DNA of 64,000 bases, taken from Sphingomonadaceae bacterium PASS1. Lineage in GTDB: Bacteria; Pseudomonadota; Alphaproteobacteria; Sphingomonadales; Sphingomonadaceae. Numbering within the stretch: the first letter of the stretch is position 1; every line of letters begins with the position of its first letter. A model generated the notes under the pieces. That model did no database searches and was not told where the DNA came from. It saw only the letters and a program-made list of their open reading frames with translations. Shown piece after piece: positions 16,107 through 24,757 of the stretch. The position numbers and the translations under genes were made by a program. The DNA is taken from contig NKIR01000002.1 of the NCBI GenBank assembly GCA_002255985.1, positions 1 through 64,000 on the forward strand, in the 5' to 3' direction.

Positions 16107-17318
16107 TCAGATTGCCTTTGATTGGCCAGGGGTGTTGACCCCCATCGATTGCAGGTAACGCTTCACGTTCCGTGCGGCCTGACGCAGGCGATGCTCGTTT
16201 TCAACCATAGCGATGCGGACATAGCCTTCGCCGTCTTCGCCATATCCAACGCCCGGCGCGACCGCGACCTTCGCCTCCGTCAGCAACTGTTTGGAAAACT
16301 CAAGGCTACCGAGATGCGCAAGCGCAGGCGGCAATGGTGCCCATGCGAACATCGACGCCTTCGGTGCAGGAATATCCCACCCCGCACGGCCAAATGCCTC
16401 GACAAGGATATCGCGGCGCTTGTGATAGAGCTGCCGATTTTGTTCAACAATGTCTTGCGGGCCATTTAATGCTGCGCATGCCGCAGCCTGAATGGGCGTA
16501 AATGCCCCATAATCGAGGTAGCTTTTGACGCGCGTCATCGCTGCGATCAGATCGCGGTTACCCACTGCAAAGCCGATACGCCAACCTGCCATCGAATAGG
16601 TTTTGGACAATGACGTGAATTCAACCGCAACATCCTTGCCGCCCTTCACCTGCAAAATCGACGGGGTCGGGTTGCCGTCAAAATAGAGTTCCGAATAGGC
16701 AAGGTCGGACAATATCCAGACCTTGTTGTCTTTCGCCCATGCAACCAACCGTTCATAAAAAGCAAGATCGACGGTTTCTGCAGTGGGGTTGGACGGATAG
16801 TTGACCACCAAGATCGAGGGCCGCGGGACTGTGAACGCCATTGCGCGCTCCAACGACCGGAAATAATTTTCATCAGGCGTCGTGGGTACGGACCGAATGG
16901 TCGCGCCCGCGATGATGAAACCGAACGTGTGGATCGGGTAGCTCGGGTTGGGCGCCAATACGACGTCACCCGGCGCCGTGATGGCGGTTGCGAGACTCGC
17001 AAGACCCTCTTTCGAACCCATCGTGACCACGACTTCGGTTTCGGGGTCAACATCAACACCAAAGCGGCGCGCGTAATAATTGGCCTGCGCCTTACGTAGG
17101 CCGGGAATACCTCTGGAAGCCGAATAACCATGGGCATCGGGCTTTTGCGCGACTTCGCACAGTTTTTCGATGACATGCGGCGGCGGCGGCAAATCCGGAT
17201 TGCCCATGCCCAGATCGATAATGTCCTCTCCCGCACCACGGGCCGCCGCACGCATCGCATTAACTTCAGCGATAACATAAGGCGGCAGACGCTTGATGCG
17301 GTAAAATTCTTCGGACAT
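16107..17318 (-). CDS. Class I/II PLP aminotransferase (AlaC-like)
   Basis: A 403-residue fold-type I aminotransferase. The PLP lysine is Lys239 in FTSLSKTYSMAGWRIGF; NYPSNPTA (about 173-180) and the GSKEGL loop bind cofactor and substrate. The N-terminus (EEFYRIKRLPPYVIAEVN) and EDIIDLGMGNPDLPPPPHVIEKL match the group annotated as alanine transaminase AlaC or LL-diaminopimelate aminotransferase-like. Glutamate-pyruvate transamination is the most likely reaction, but the amino donor is not settled by sequence. Confidence 0.88.
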   Translation of the reverse strand: MSEEFYRIKRLPPYVIAEVNAMRAAARGAGEDIIDLGMGNPDLPPPPHVIEKLCEVAQKPDAHGYSASRGIPGLRKAQANYYARRFGVDVDPETEVVVTMGSKEGLASLATAITAPGDVVLAPNPSYPIHTFGFIIAGATIRSVPTTPDENYFRSLERAMAFTVPRPSILVVNYPSNPTAETVDLAFYERLVAWAKDNKVWILSDLAYSELYFDGNPTPSILQVKGGKDVAVEFTSLSKTYSMAGWRIGFAVGNRDLIAAMTRVKSYLDYGAFTPIQAAACAALNGPQDIVEQNRQLYHKRRDILVEAFGRAGWDIPAPKASMFAWAPLPPALAHLGSLEFSKQLLTEAKVAVAPGVGYGEDGEGYVRIAMVENEHRLRQAARNVKRYLQSMGVNTPGQSKAI

Positions 17319-17406
17319 TGGCTCCCGTTTCCGGTTAGTTGATTACAGAGCCGCCCTCATGCGCGAAGTTTTCGTGCATTTCCACAAAAAGCTGTCGGTA
17401 CGCAGA

Positions 17407-19239
17407 TCAGCGAGGTCGATTGCCTTTAGCCTTATGCCGCACGCCATGCTTTGACGGCGGTGGCCCATCATTGCGGAATGGACGCGCACCGTCACGGTTC
17501 GATCCACCACGTGGTCCACCGCGCGGCGGTCCATCACCGCGAGGTCCATCGCCACGAGGATTGACGCCCAGTTGGGGACGCGGCGGACGACCGCCATCGC
17601 GGCCTCCGTCACGACCCATGCGCTTGTTCTCACGCGCAGCTTCGCGTGGCGGGCCATTGGCTTGCACGATCTCGACATCATTGTCTTCGTCATGCCCCGG
17701 CTGCGCGATTGCCTTGGCAAATTTTGCAACAGCCGCGGCAGCGATACCCACATGGGTTTCGTTCGCTGCAATCCGGATGGCACCAATGTCGTTCTTGGTA
17801 ACACCGCCACGGCGGCACAACAGCGGCAATATCCATTTTGGATCCGCATTATTGCGGCGGCCAACGTTGAGCTTGAACCAAACAGAATCATCAAATCCGG
17901 CACGATGGTCATCACGCGGACGTTCGCGCGTGCCGTCATCCAGCATGTCTTCTGCCTGCGGCATTTTGGCGCGATGCACACGAACCAGTGCAGCAGCGAT
18001 GTCTTCAGCCGACATCGTTTCAAGCAGCTTTGCACCCAATGCACGATCTTCGTCTTCAACTTCGACGGGTGTCAAAAGTGTTTCGAGAAGACGCTCATGG
18101 TCCTTGGCCCGGATATCCGCAGCAGTCGGGACTTTAATCCAGTCTGCCTCAATCTTCGCGCCGCGCAACATCGATTCCACGCGCTTGCGACGCTGATATG
18201 GAACGATTAGAACTGCCGTACCCTTGCGACCCGCACGCCCGGTACGTCCGGACCTGTGCTGAAGCCCTTCGGCATCGCGTGGCAATTCGACATGGACCAC
18301 CAACGACAGGTTGGGCAAATCGATACCGCGCGCCGCAACGTCGGTTGCAACGCATACACGGGCACGGCGGTCACGCAGCGCCTGAAGCGCTTGATTTCGC
18401 TCGGACTGCGAATGCTCACCAGACAGCGCAACGACATTGAAGCCGCGCTCGGTCAAGCTGGCATGCAGGCGGCGCACATTTTCACGCGTCGCACAGAACA
18501 GGATAGCGGTTTCTGCTTCATGCAGACGCAGCAAGTTAACGACCGCGTTCTCGATATCCGGTGGAGCTACGGTTACGACCTGATAGCTGATATCACCATG
18601 GCCGCGGTCTTCACCGACGGTTGAGATGCGCAGGGCGTCTTGCTGGTAACGCTTGGCCAGCGACACGATTGGTTTCGGCATCGTGGCCGAGAAAAGCAAA
18701 GTGCGGCGGCCTTCGGGCGTCGCGTTCAATATTTCTTCGAGTTCCTCGCGGAAACCCATGTCGAGCATTTCGTCAGCTTCGTCGAGAATTGCGACTTTCA
18801 ACGCCGACAGGTCGAGTGCGCCACGCTCCAAGTGATCGCGCAAACGGCCGGGTGTTCCGACGACGATTTGTGCGCCTTGATTTAGGGTGCGGCGTTCTTT
18901 CGAAGCGTCCATGCCGCCAACGCAGGTAGCGATGCGGACGCCAGCCTTGGCATAAAGCCACATGAGTTCGCGGCTGACCTGCAGGGCCAGTTCGCGCGTT
19001 GGTGCGATGATGAGTGCGGCGGGTTCGCGCGCAAGGCTGACCAGTCCACCATCAAGGATTTGCGGTGCCATGGCCAAGCCAAAAGCAACGGTTTTGCCTG
19101 ATCCAGTCTGGGCCGACACAACAAGGTCGCGGCCTTCGGCTTCAGCTGTGATCACAGCAGATTGAACAGGGGTTAAAGCAGTATAGCCACGAGCGGTGAG
19201 CGCTTCATCAAGAAGCGGCGGAAGATTTTCAAATGTCAT
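17407..19239 (-). CDS. DEAD-box RNA helicase with DbpA-type RNA-binding domain
   Basis: A 610-residue helicase. Core motifs run in order: TPVQ (Q motif, about 22), AQTGSGKT (43-50), PTRELA, GTPGR, DEAD (about 153), SAT, ARGIDLP and HRSGRTGRAG. After a linker there is a DbpA RNA-binding domain (about 455-510, VWFKLNVGRRNNADPKWIL) and a glycine/arginine/proline-rich tail (about 540-600) with repeated RGD/RGG triplets. DbpA proteins act on 23S rRNA during large-subunit assembly; the RGG tail adds non-specific RNA binding. It is divergent from phaC across a 98-base gap. Confidence 0.93.
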   Translation of the reverse strand: MTFENLPPLLDEALTARGYTALTPVQSAVITAEAEGRDLVVSAQTGSGKTVAFGLAMAPQILDGGLVSLAREPAALIIAPTRELALQVSRELMWLYAKAGVRIATCVGGMDASKERRTLNQGAQIVVGTPGRLRDHLERGALDLSALKVAILDEADEMLDMGFREELEEILNATPEGRRTLLFSATMPKPIVSLAKRYQQDALRISTVGEDRGHGDISYQVVTVAPPDIENAVVNLLRLHEAETAILFCATRENVRRLHASLTERGFNVVALSGEHSQSERNQALQALRDRRARVCVATDVAARGIDLPNLSLVVHVELPRDAEGLQHRSGRTGRAGRKGTAVLIVPYQRRKRVESMLRGAKIEADWIKVPTAADIRAKDHERLLETLLTPVEVEDEDRALGAKLLETMSAEDIAAALVRVHRAKMPQAEDMLDDGTRERPRDDHRAGFDDSVWFKLNVGRRNNADPKWILPLLCRRGGVTKNDIGAIRIAANETHVGIAAAAVAKFAKAIAQPGHDEDNDVEIVQANGPPREAARENKRMGRDGGRDGGRPPRPQLGVNPRGDGPRGDGPPRGGPRGGSNRDGARPFRNDGPPPSKHGVRHKAKGNRPR

Positions 19240-19337
19240 TATTGCGCGCCTTTGCGCCCTTTTTTAAGTAATGTCCATGCTGCGCCGCACAACAAAACAA
19301 ACTTCGACAATTTTCTGACATCGGTTATGCATTGAAT

Positions 19338-20978
19338 ATGGCTGATTCACCGAAATTCCCACCCTTCATGGATCCCGACCAGTTCGCAAAAATGCTTGAG
19401 GGTTCGGCAGCCTCTGCGGCTGACCCAATGAAGGCATATCGCGCCGCAATGGACGCATGGGGAACGATACTTGCGCCATTGGCCAAAGCTGGCCGCAGCA
19501 AGATTGATCCATCGGATCGCCGCTTTGCTGCACCTGAATGGGAACATCCCGTTTTCGACTTGATGCGCCAGGGATATCAGGTGATGTCTGACTATATGCT
19601 CGGCGCGGCTGATCAGCTGGATGGCGTCGCCGATAGTGACAAAGCAAAAATGGGCTTTGCGATGCGTAGCATGATAGAGGCGATGAGCCCTGCAAATTCC
19701 GCCTTCACCAACCCCGTCGCACTACAACGGGCGATGGAGACCAACGGTGCAAGCCTGATGGCGGGCATGCAAAACCTGATGAAGGACTTGCAGCGCGGCC
19801 AGCTGACGCACACCGATGCCTCTGCCTTCAGGCTGGGCGAAAACATCGCCGCAACGCCGGGCAAAGTCGTCCATCAAACGCCGTTATACCAGTTGATCCA
19901 ATATGACCCGACGACCCCGGACGTTTTGGCAACGCCACTGATTATTTTTCCGCCATGGATAAACCGGTTCTACATTCTCGATCTGACAGCGGAAAAAAGC
20001 TTCATCAAATATTGCGTTGACCAAGGCATCACCGTTTTTGTCGTGTCCTGGAAATCTGCTGATAGTTCGATGAAGGACATCATCTGGGACGATTATATCG
20101 CGGCGCAAATAGATGCGATCGACACCGTACGCGACGGCCTTGGTGTGCCAGATGTGCATGCGATAGGATATTGCGTTGCCGGCACGACCTTAGCCGCGAC
20201 GCTTGCCGTCCTCGCGGCCACCGGCGGTGCCGACAGGGTGCGCAGCGCGACATTCTTTACCGCGCAAGTCGATTTCAGCACGGGCGGCGAATTGCTGAAT
20301 TTCATCGACGACAATCAGATCGCGATGGTCGAAACGTTGAGCGCACCGCATGGTTATCTGGACGGTCGCTTCCTTGCGCTGACGTTCAACATGCTGCGCG
20401 GCAAGGACCTGATTTGGTCGACGGTCGTCAAAAATTATTTGCTGGGCGAAGATTACCCCGCGTTCGATCTGCTGCACTGGAATGGAGACGTAACCAATCT
20501 TCCGGCCAAATGGCACAAAGCCTATCTGACGGAACTCTATCGCGATAACCGTCTGGTTGCGCCGGATAGTCTATCTGCTCTGGGTACGCCGATTGATTTG
20601 CGTCGCGTGCAAACGCCTTCGTACATTCAGGCTGGGCGTGAAGATCACATTGCCCCGGCCGAAAGCGTGTGGAAGCTTCAGGATCACTTTAGCGGCCCTG
20701 TCAAATTCCTCTTGGCGGGCAGCGGGCATATTGCAGGCGTGGTGAATCCTCCAGCACAGATGAAATATCAATATTGGACCAACGATGGCAACGCAGAATC
20801 GCTGGAAGAATTCATCGACGGCGCCACCGAAACCAAGGGCAGCTGGTGGCCGGATTGGCTTGTTTGGCTGCTGGACAAGGGTGACGATAAAGTCCCTGCC
20901 ACGGGCGCCCGCATACCCGGTGAAGGCACGTTGAAGGCGCTGGAATCTGCTCCGGGAAGCTATGTAAAAGCGCGATGA
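19338..20978 (+). CDS. phaC: Class I poly(3-hydroxyalkanoate) synthase
   Basis: A 546-residue PHA synthase that polymerises (R)-3-hydroxyacyl-CoA on storage granules. The lipase-like box is G-Y-Cys279-V-A-G (AIGYCVAGTTLA), with the catalytic Asp in QAGREDHIAP and His in AGSGHIAGVVNPP. Length and N-terminal extension fit class I. I take the ATG at 19338, two codons after an in-frame TTG; no clear ribosome site is present for either. With the phasin at 23586 and phbB at 30983 it forms a loose PHB region, although phaA and phaR are not in the window. Confidence 0.95.
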   Translation: MADSPKFPPFMDPDQFAKMLEGSAASAADPMKAYRAAMDAWGTILAPLAKAGRSKIDPSDRRFAAPEWEHPVFDLMRQGYQVMSDYMLGAADQLDGVADSDKAKMGFAMRSMIEAMSPANSAFTNPVALQRAMETNGASLMAGMQNLMKDLQRGQLTHTDASAFRLGENIAATPGKVVHQTPLYQLIQYDPTTPDVLATPLIIFPPWINRFYILDLTAEKSFIKYCVDQGITVFVVSWKSADSSMKDIIWDDYIAAQIDAIDTVRDGLGVPDVHAIGYCVAGTTLAATLAVLAATGGADRVRSATFFTAQVDFSTGGELLNFIDDNQIAMVETLSAPHGYLDGRFLALTFNMLRGKDLIWSTVVKNYLLGEDYPAFDLLHWNGDVTNLPAKWHKAYLTELYRDNRLVAPDSLSALGTPIDLRRVQTPSYIQAGREDHIAPAESVWKLQDHFSGPVKFLLAGSGHIAGVVNPPAQMKYQYWTNDGNAESLEEFIDGATETKGSWWPDWLVWLLDKGDDKVPATGARIPGEGTLKALESAPGSYVKAR

Positions 20979-20985
20979 GATTCAG

Positions 20986-21014
20986 TTGACGTTTACGTAA
21001 ACGTCGACTAATTC
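20986..21014 (+). promoter_or_regulatory. Promoter with overlapping 18-bp palindromic operator
   Basis: TTGACG (20986-20991) and TAATTC (21009-21014) lie 17 bases apart, 28 bases before the first acyl-CoA dehydrogenase. The perfect palindrome GACGTTTACGTAAACGTC occupies 20988-21005, covering the -35 box and most of the spacer. This looks like an operator for a dimeric regulator of acyl-CoA catabolism (MerR/LiuR- or TetR-type), by position. Confidence 0.7.
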
Positions 21015-21042
21015 TTCGTCAGCTATGTTTAGGAGAATCGTG

Positions 21043-22236
21043 ATGCAATTGGAATTCAGTCCCGAAGAAATCGCCTTCCAGCAGGAAGTGCGCACATTCA
21101 TCGCCGAAAATTATCCCGAGAATCTCCGTTCGGTGCAAGACGAAGGGCATGATCTTTCGAAAGAAGATTTTCTGTCATGGCATCGCATTCTCGCGAAAAA
21201 AGGCTGGATCGCCCCGGCATGGCCTGTCGAATATGGCGGCACTGGCTGGACCGCAACACAACGTTTTATCTGGTCTGAAGAACTTGCTGCTGCGGATTGC
21301 GTTGGCACCATGCCATTTGGCCTATCGATGGTCGGCCCCGTGATCTACACCTTCGGCACGCCTGAGCAAAAAGCGCGCTTCCTGCCCGGTATATTGTCGG
21401 GCGATGATTGGTGGTGCCAAGGGTATTCGGAACCCGGCGCAGGTTCTGACCTTGCTTCGCTGCGCACAAAAGCAGTCCGCGATGGCGACGATTATGTTGT
21501 GAACGGTCAAAAGACATGGACCACAATGGCGCAATATGCAGACTGGGGCTTCTTCCTCGTCCGCACCGATTCCGATGCCAAGGCGCAGGAAGGCATCAGC
21601 TTCCTTCTCATCGACATGAAGACGCCCGGCGTAACCGTTCGCCCAATCATCACCTTGGGCGGCGAGCATGAAGTCAACGAAGTATGGTTGGAAGACGTCC
21701 GCGTGCCCGTTGCCAATCGCATTTATGAAGAAAACAAGGGCTGGACCTGCGCCAAGTTCTTGCTGGCGCATGAGCGTACCGGCATCGCCGCCGTTGCCCG
21801 TTCGAAGCGTGGCGTTGAGAAGATCAAATCCATTGCCCGCACAGAGCAGGACGGTGACCGTCCATTGATCGCCAACCCATTCTTCAAACGTAAGATTTCG
21901 GAACTTGAAATCGATCTGACCGCATTGGAATTCACCGAATTGCGTAGCCTTGCCGGCGAAGCGGCAGGCAAGGGCCCTGGCCCTGAATCCAGCTTGCTGA
22001 AAATCAAGGGCTCGGAAATTCAGCAGCGGATTACCGAACTCGCATTGGAAGCAGTCGGCCATTATGGCGCGCCCTATTTCCGCGGATTTGGCGAAGGCGA
22101 CAATGAACATCCAATTGGTCCGGATTACGCGCATCGCGCTGCTCCAACCTATTTTAACACCCGCAAGACGACGATTTACGGTGGCTCCAACGAGATCCAG
22201 CGCAACATCATCGCCAAGATGGTGCTGGGTATTTAA
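21043..22236 (+). CDS. Acyl-CoA dehydrogenase family protein (first of a pair)
   Basis: A 397-residue flavoprotein of the acyl-CoA dehydrogenase family. N-terminal helical domain to about 120, then WWCQGYSEPGAGSDLASLRTKAV (about 128-150) for FAD/substrate contact, and IYGGSNEIQRNIIAKMVLG at the C-terminus. It should oxidise a CoA-linked acid to the 2,3-enoyl product. The ATG at 21043 follows AGGAG; an in-frame start 18 bases earlier precedes that site. A second acyl-CoA dehydrogenase follows on the same strand, so a hetero-oligomer is possible, as in steroid side-chain enzymes. Substrate unknown. Confidence 0.93.
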   Translation: MQLEFSPEEIAFQQEVRTFIAENYPENLRSVQDEGHDLSKEDFLSWHRILAKKGWIAPAWPVEYGGTGWTATQRFIWSEELAAADCVGTMPFGLSMVGPVIYTFGTPEQKARFLPGILSGDDWWCQGYSEPGAGSDLASLRTKAVRDGDDYVVNGQKTWTTMAQYADWGFFLVRTDSDAKAQEGISFLLIDMKTPGVTVRPIITLGGEHEVNEVWLEDVRVPVANRIYEENKGWTCAKFLLAHERTGIAAVARSKRGVEKIKSIARTEQDGDRPLIANPFFKRKISELEIDLTALEFTELRSLAGEAAGKGPGPESSLLKIKGSEIQQRITELALEAVGHYGAPYFRGFGEGDNEHPIGPDYAHRAAPTYFNTRKTTIYGGSNEIQRNIIAKMVLGI

Positions 22237-22250
22237 TCTAACATTTTGCC

Positions 22251-22324
22251 GTCACCCTGAACGCGTTTCAGGGCCTTAATGCGCAACGTTGACATTAAGA
22301 TGCTGAAACACGTTCAGCATGACG
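22251..22324. repeat. Dispersed inverted-repeat element, copy 1
   Basis: Two arms of about 31 bases face each other: GTCACCCTGAACGCGTTTCA with CCTTAATG following on the left, and CATTAAGATGCTGAAACACG then TTCAGCATGACG on the right. The reverse complement of the right arm matches the left with few differences, so transcript RNA would fold into a long hairpin. The left arm is nearly the same as one at 52024. It sits between the two acyl-CoA dehydrogenases. Confidence 0.8.
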
Positions 22325-22347
22325 GACCACTGGACAGGATAATTATA

Positions 22348-23487
22348 ATGGATTTCAGCTACACCGAAACGCAGGACATGATCCGCGAAACCCTCAGCCG
22401 CTTTCTGGCGGACACATATGATTTCGACAGCCGCAACAAGATGATCGCCAGCGGCAGCGGGCGTGACCCCGGCATCTGGAAGGCACTGGCGCAAGATCTC
22501 GGTATGCTTGGTGCATCATTTAGCGAAGAACATGGCGGACTCGGTGGCGGCCACCTCGAAAATGCCTTGATCATGGAAGAATTGGGCAAGGTCATCGCGA
22601 TCGAACCTTATCTGCAGACCGTCGTTCTTGGCGGCGGTACGTTGAAGGCTGTTGGCGGCGCGATTGCCGATGCCGTCATTCCAGAAATCATTGGCGGCAA
22701 CGTCATCATCGCATTTGCCTACGCGGAACCACAGGGTCGCTATAATCTTGCGAACATTCGTACGACAGCGAAGAAAGACGGCGCAGGCTATGTGCTGAAC
22801 GGCCATAAGGGCGTGGTTTACGCCGCCCCTTGGGCAACGCATTTGCTTGTCTCCGCCCGTACCGGCGGTTCAGGCAGCGAAGCCAATGGCGTATCGCTGT
22901 TCCTGATTGACGCAAATACCGCTGGTATCGTGCGCCGCGACTATCCAACCGTTGACGGCTTCCAGGCTTCTGAAGTCTATTTTGAAAATGTTGCTATCCC
23001 CGGTGACGCGTTGTTGGGTGATGAGGGCGCTGGCCTTCCGCTGATCGAGCGCATTGTCGACGAAGCAACGGTTGCCGTCTGTGCAGAAGCCTGCGGTGTT
23101 ACCGCCAAGCTGCATTCGGGTACGCTGGAATATGCGCGTCAGCGCAACCAGTTCGGTCAGCCCATTTCGCGCTTCCAAGTATTGCAACATCGCATGGTCG
23201 ATATGTTCATGGAAGTTGAACAGTCAAAATCCATGACCACAATGGCGACCTTGAAGCTCGATTTGCCAGCGGCAGAACGTATGGCTGCGGTATCGGCATG
23301 CAAGGCGAAGGTATCGCGCGCAGCGAAGTTCGTGGGCCAAAGCGCCATTCAAACACATGGCGGTATTGGCATCACGCAGGAACTGGCCATCGGTCATTTC
23401 TTCAAACGCGCGACGATGATCGAAAGCCAATTTGGATCTGCTGACCATCATTATGAGCGTTTCGAACGGCTGACATTGGCGGATTAA
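22348..23487 (+). CDS. Acyl-CoA dehydrogenase family protein (second of a pair)
   Basis: A 379-residue member of the same superfamily but divergent from its neighbour: ETLSRFLADTYDFDSRNKM at the N-terminus, EEHGGLGGGHLENALIMEELGK, and QTHGGIGITQELAIGHFFKRATMIESQFGSADHHYERF at the C-terminus. The ATG at 22348 follows a GGACAGGAT site; the frame stays open upstream only because it crosses the inverted-repeat element. Paired acyl-CoA dehydrogenases of about 400 and 380 residues are a known signature of heterotetrameric enzymes for bulky acyl-CoAs. The repeat between the genes may lower or tune expression of this second gene. Confidence 0.92.
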   Translation: MDFSYTETQDMIRETLSRFLADTYDFDSRNKMIASGSGRDPGIWKALAQDLGMLGASFSEEHGGLGGGHLENALIMEELGKVIAIEPYLQTVVLGGGTLKAVGGAIADAVIPEIIGGNVIIAFAYAEPQGRYNLANIRTTAKKDGAGYVLNGHKGVVYAAPWATHLLVSARTGGSGSEANGVSLFLIDANTAGIVRRDYPTVDGFQASEVYFENVAIPGDALLGDEGAGLPLIERIVDEATVAVCAEACGVTAKLHSGTLEYARQRNQFGQPISRFQVLQHRMVDMFMEVEQSKSMTTMATLKLDLPAAERMAAVSACKAKVSRAAKFVGQSAIQTHGGIGITQELAIGHFFKRATMIESQFGSADHHYERFERLTLAD

Positions 23488-23501
23488 CCCGCCAATTCAA
23501 C

Positions 23502-23565
23502 TTATTGTGCAGTGCAACATTTTTGTTGACAGTGCGTGCACGAATCTTTATTGTGCACTGCAACA
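23502..23565 (+). promoter_or_regulatory. Phasin promoter with two TGC-rich boxes
   Basis: A near-consensus promoter, TTGACA (23526-23531), 17-base spacer, TATTGT (23549-23554). Two almost identical 18-mers, TTATTGTGCAGTGCAACA (23502-23519) and TTATTGTGCACTGCAACA (23548-23565), flank it; the second covers the -10 box. A further GTGCGTGCAC lies in the spacer. TGC-rich sites like these are what PhaR-type repressors of phasin genes are known to bind, so repression by PhaR is inferred. Confidence 0.75.
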
Positions 23566-23585
23566 CAACAGAAATGGTGCACGCC

Positions 23586-24206
23586 ATGGTACGCAAATTA
23601 GCAGCTACGCCTTCGACTAAAACCGTTGAACCAACGGCGTCGAAGGCTGCGCCTGCGAAAGCTACACCAAGCACCGTTGCAAAGAAGAAGGTTGCGAAAC
23701 CTGCTGCTTTACCGGCCAAGAAAGCCGTGTCTGTTGGATCTGAACCGATTGCTCAAGGAGTAACGAATATGACTGACACTGTAAAAGCCACCGCTGAAAA
23801 AGCGACCGAGTTTTTTGCTGACGTGCGCGAAAAGGCAAGCGAAGCGACTGAAAAAGGCAAGAAGTTTGCGGCTGAAGCCGTTGAATTCAACAAAGCTAAC
23901 GTTGAAGCCATTGTCGAAGCTAGCAAGATCGTTGCCAAGGGCGCTCAGGAAATGGGCAAGACCAACATCGAATTCGCCAAGAAGAACTTTGAAGATGCTC
24001 AGGTTGCGGTGAAAGAAATGACTGCCGTCAAATCACCAACCGATTTCGTTAAGCTTCAGGGTGAACTGGCACGCAAGGGCTTTGACACTGCAGTAGCGCA
24101 GGGTTCGAAGAACACAGAAGCGATGGTCAAACTGGCGAACGAAATGTTCCAACCCATATCGAACCGCATCGCGGCAACGAAGGAGCTTTTCAAGAAAGCT
24201 GCATAA
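23586..24206 (+). CDS. Phasin family granule protein
   Basis: The frame encodes 206 residues from ATG 23586. Residues 1-60 are Ala/Lys/Pro-rich (SKAAPAKATPSTVAKKKVAK), then comes a phasin domain: MTDTVKATAEKATEFFADVREKA onward, amphipathic helices with SPTDFVKLQGELARKGFDTAV and a C-terminal basic helix. Phasins coat PHB granules and affect granule number. The ATG at 23769 has a strong AAGGAGT site and would give a 145-residue phasin without the tail; the upstream ATG lacks such a site. Both may be used. The promoter begins about 25 bases before 23586. Confidence 0.85.
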   Translation: MVRKLAATPSTKTVEPTASKAAPAKATPSTVAKKKVAKPAALPAKKAVSVGSEPIAQGVTNMTDTVKATAEKATEFFADVREKASEATEKGKKFAAEAVEFNKANVEAIVEASKIVAKGAQEMGKTNIEFAKKNFEDAQVAVKEMTAVKSPTDFVKLQGELARKGFDTAVAQGSKNTEAMVKLANEMFQPISNRIAATKELFKKAA

Positions 24207-24305
24207 GATCCCGAGGTCATTGCACTGGTGCATTTCGCGCCCGCTGCTCTCTCTCCTCCTTATGGTGGTGGGCAACCGAGAAACGCTAGTGCAATCATAA
24301 AAGAG

Positions 24306-24341
24306 CCGTCCTTTCCCCTGCGGAAAGGGCGGTTTCTTTTT
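24306..24341 (+). terminator. Rho-independent terminator after the phasin gene
   Basis: CCGTCCTTTCC (24306-24316) pairs with GGAAAGGGCGG (24322-24332) over eleven positions with one G-U, five-base loop, then TTTCTTTTT. About 100 bases downstream of the phasin stop. Confidence 0.9.
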
Positions 24342-24418
24342 AGCCAATGGAAATTGATGGTGAACAGGGGTTGCAGAGTCACCCTACCCTGACCTATTTT
24401 AGAGTGATGCAGATCCAC

Positions 24419-24748
24419 ATGGCACAAGATGACGACGATAAATCAGGGAGCACACCCGGCGTCGGCCTTGCCACGCGCACACGGCCAAAGACTCAAAAGC
24501 CCAGCTTGTATAAAGTCCTGCTGCTCAACGACGATTATACGCCGATGGAATTTGTCGTTCATGTGCTGAAGGCATTTTTCCAGATGGACACAGATCAGGC
24601 CACCCGTGTGATGCTCCATGTCCATCAAAAGGGCGTCGGCGTGTGCGGCATCTTCACCTATGAAGTTGCTGAAACCAAGGTGACGCAGGTCATGGACTTC
24701 GCCCAAAAAAATCAACACCCGCTGCAATGTACGTTGGAAAAAGACTAG
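24419..24748 (+). CDS. clpS: ATP-dependent Clp protease adaptor ClpS
   Basis: A 109-residue ClpS, which delivers N-degron substrates to ClpAP. The core contains [23 protein letters not shown] (the N-end residue pocket, Asp-Asp and Met) and [27 protein letters not shown]. The residues before [11 protein letters not shown] are variable, so the start is uncertain: ATGs at 24407 and 24347 are also in frame, and none has a strong ribosome site. clpA is not in the window. It is convergent with the amidohydrolase gene, only nine bases apart. Confidence 0.94.
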   Translation: MAQDDDDKSGSTPGVGLATRTRPKTQKPSLYKVLLLNDDYTPMEFVVHVLKAFFQMDTDQATRVMLHVHQKGVGVCGIFTYEVAETKVTQVMDFAQKNQHPLQCTLEKD

Positions 24749-24757
24749 GGTCAGGAC

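Noticed and set aside
17339-18196. A 285-codon plus-strand frame rich in Pro/Arg/Ser
   Set aside because: It is the antisense of the helicase RGG tail, which naturally gives an arginine/proline-rich shadow.
21322-22134. A 270-codon minus-strand frame opposite the acyl-CoA dehydrogenase
   Set aside because: Antisense to a strongly supported gene and without a ribosome site or domain.
22251-22324. Inverted repeat as intrinsic terminator of the first acyl-CoA dehydrogenase gene
   Set aside because: No T-run follows the stem, and a related element occurs at 52021, so a dispersed repeat is the better explanation.
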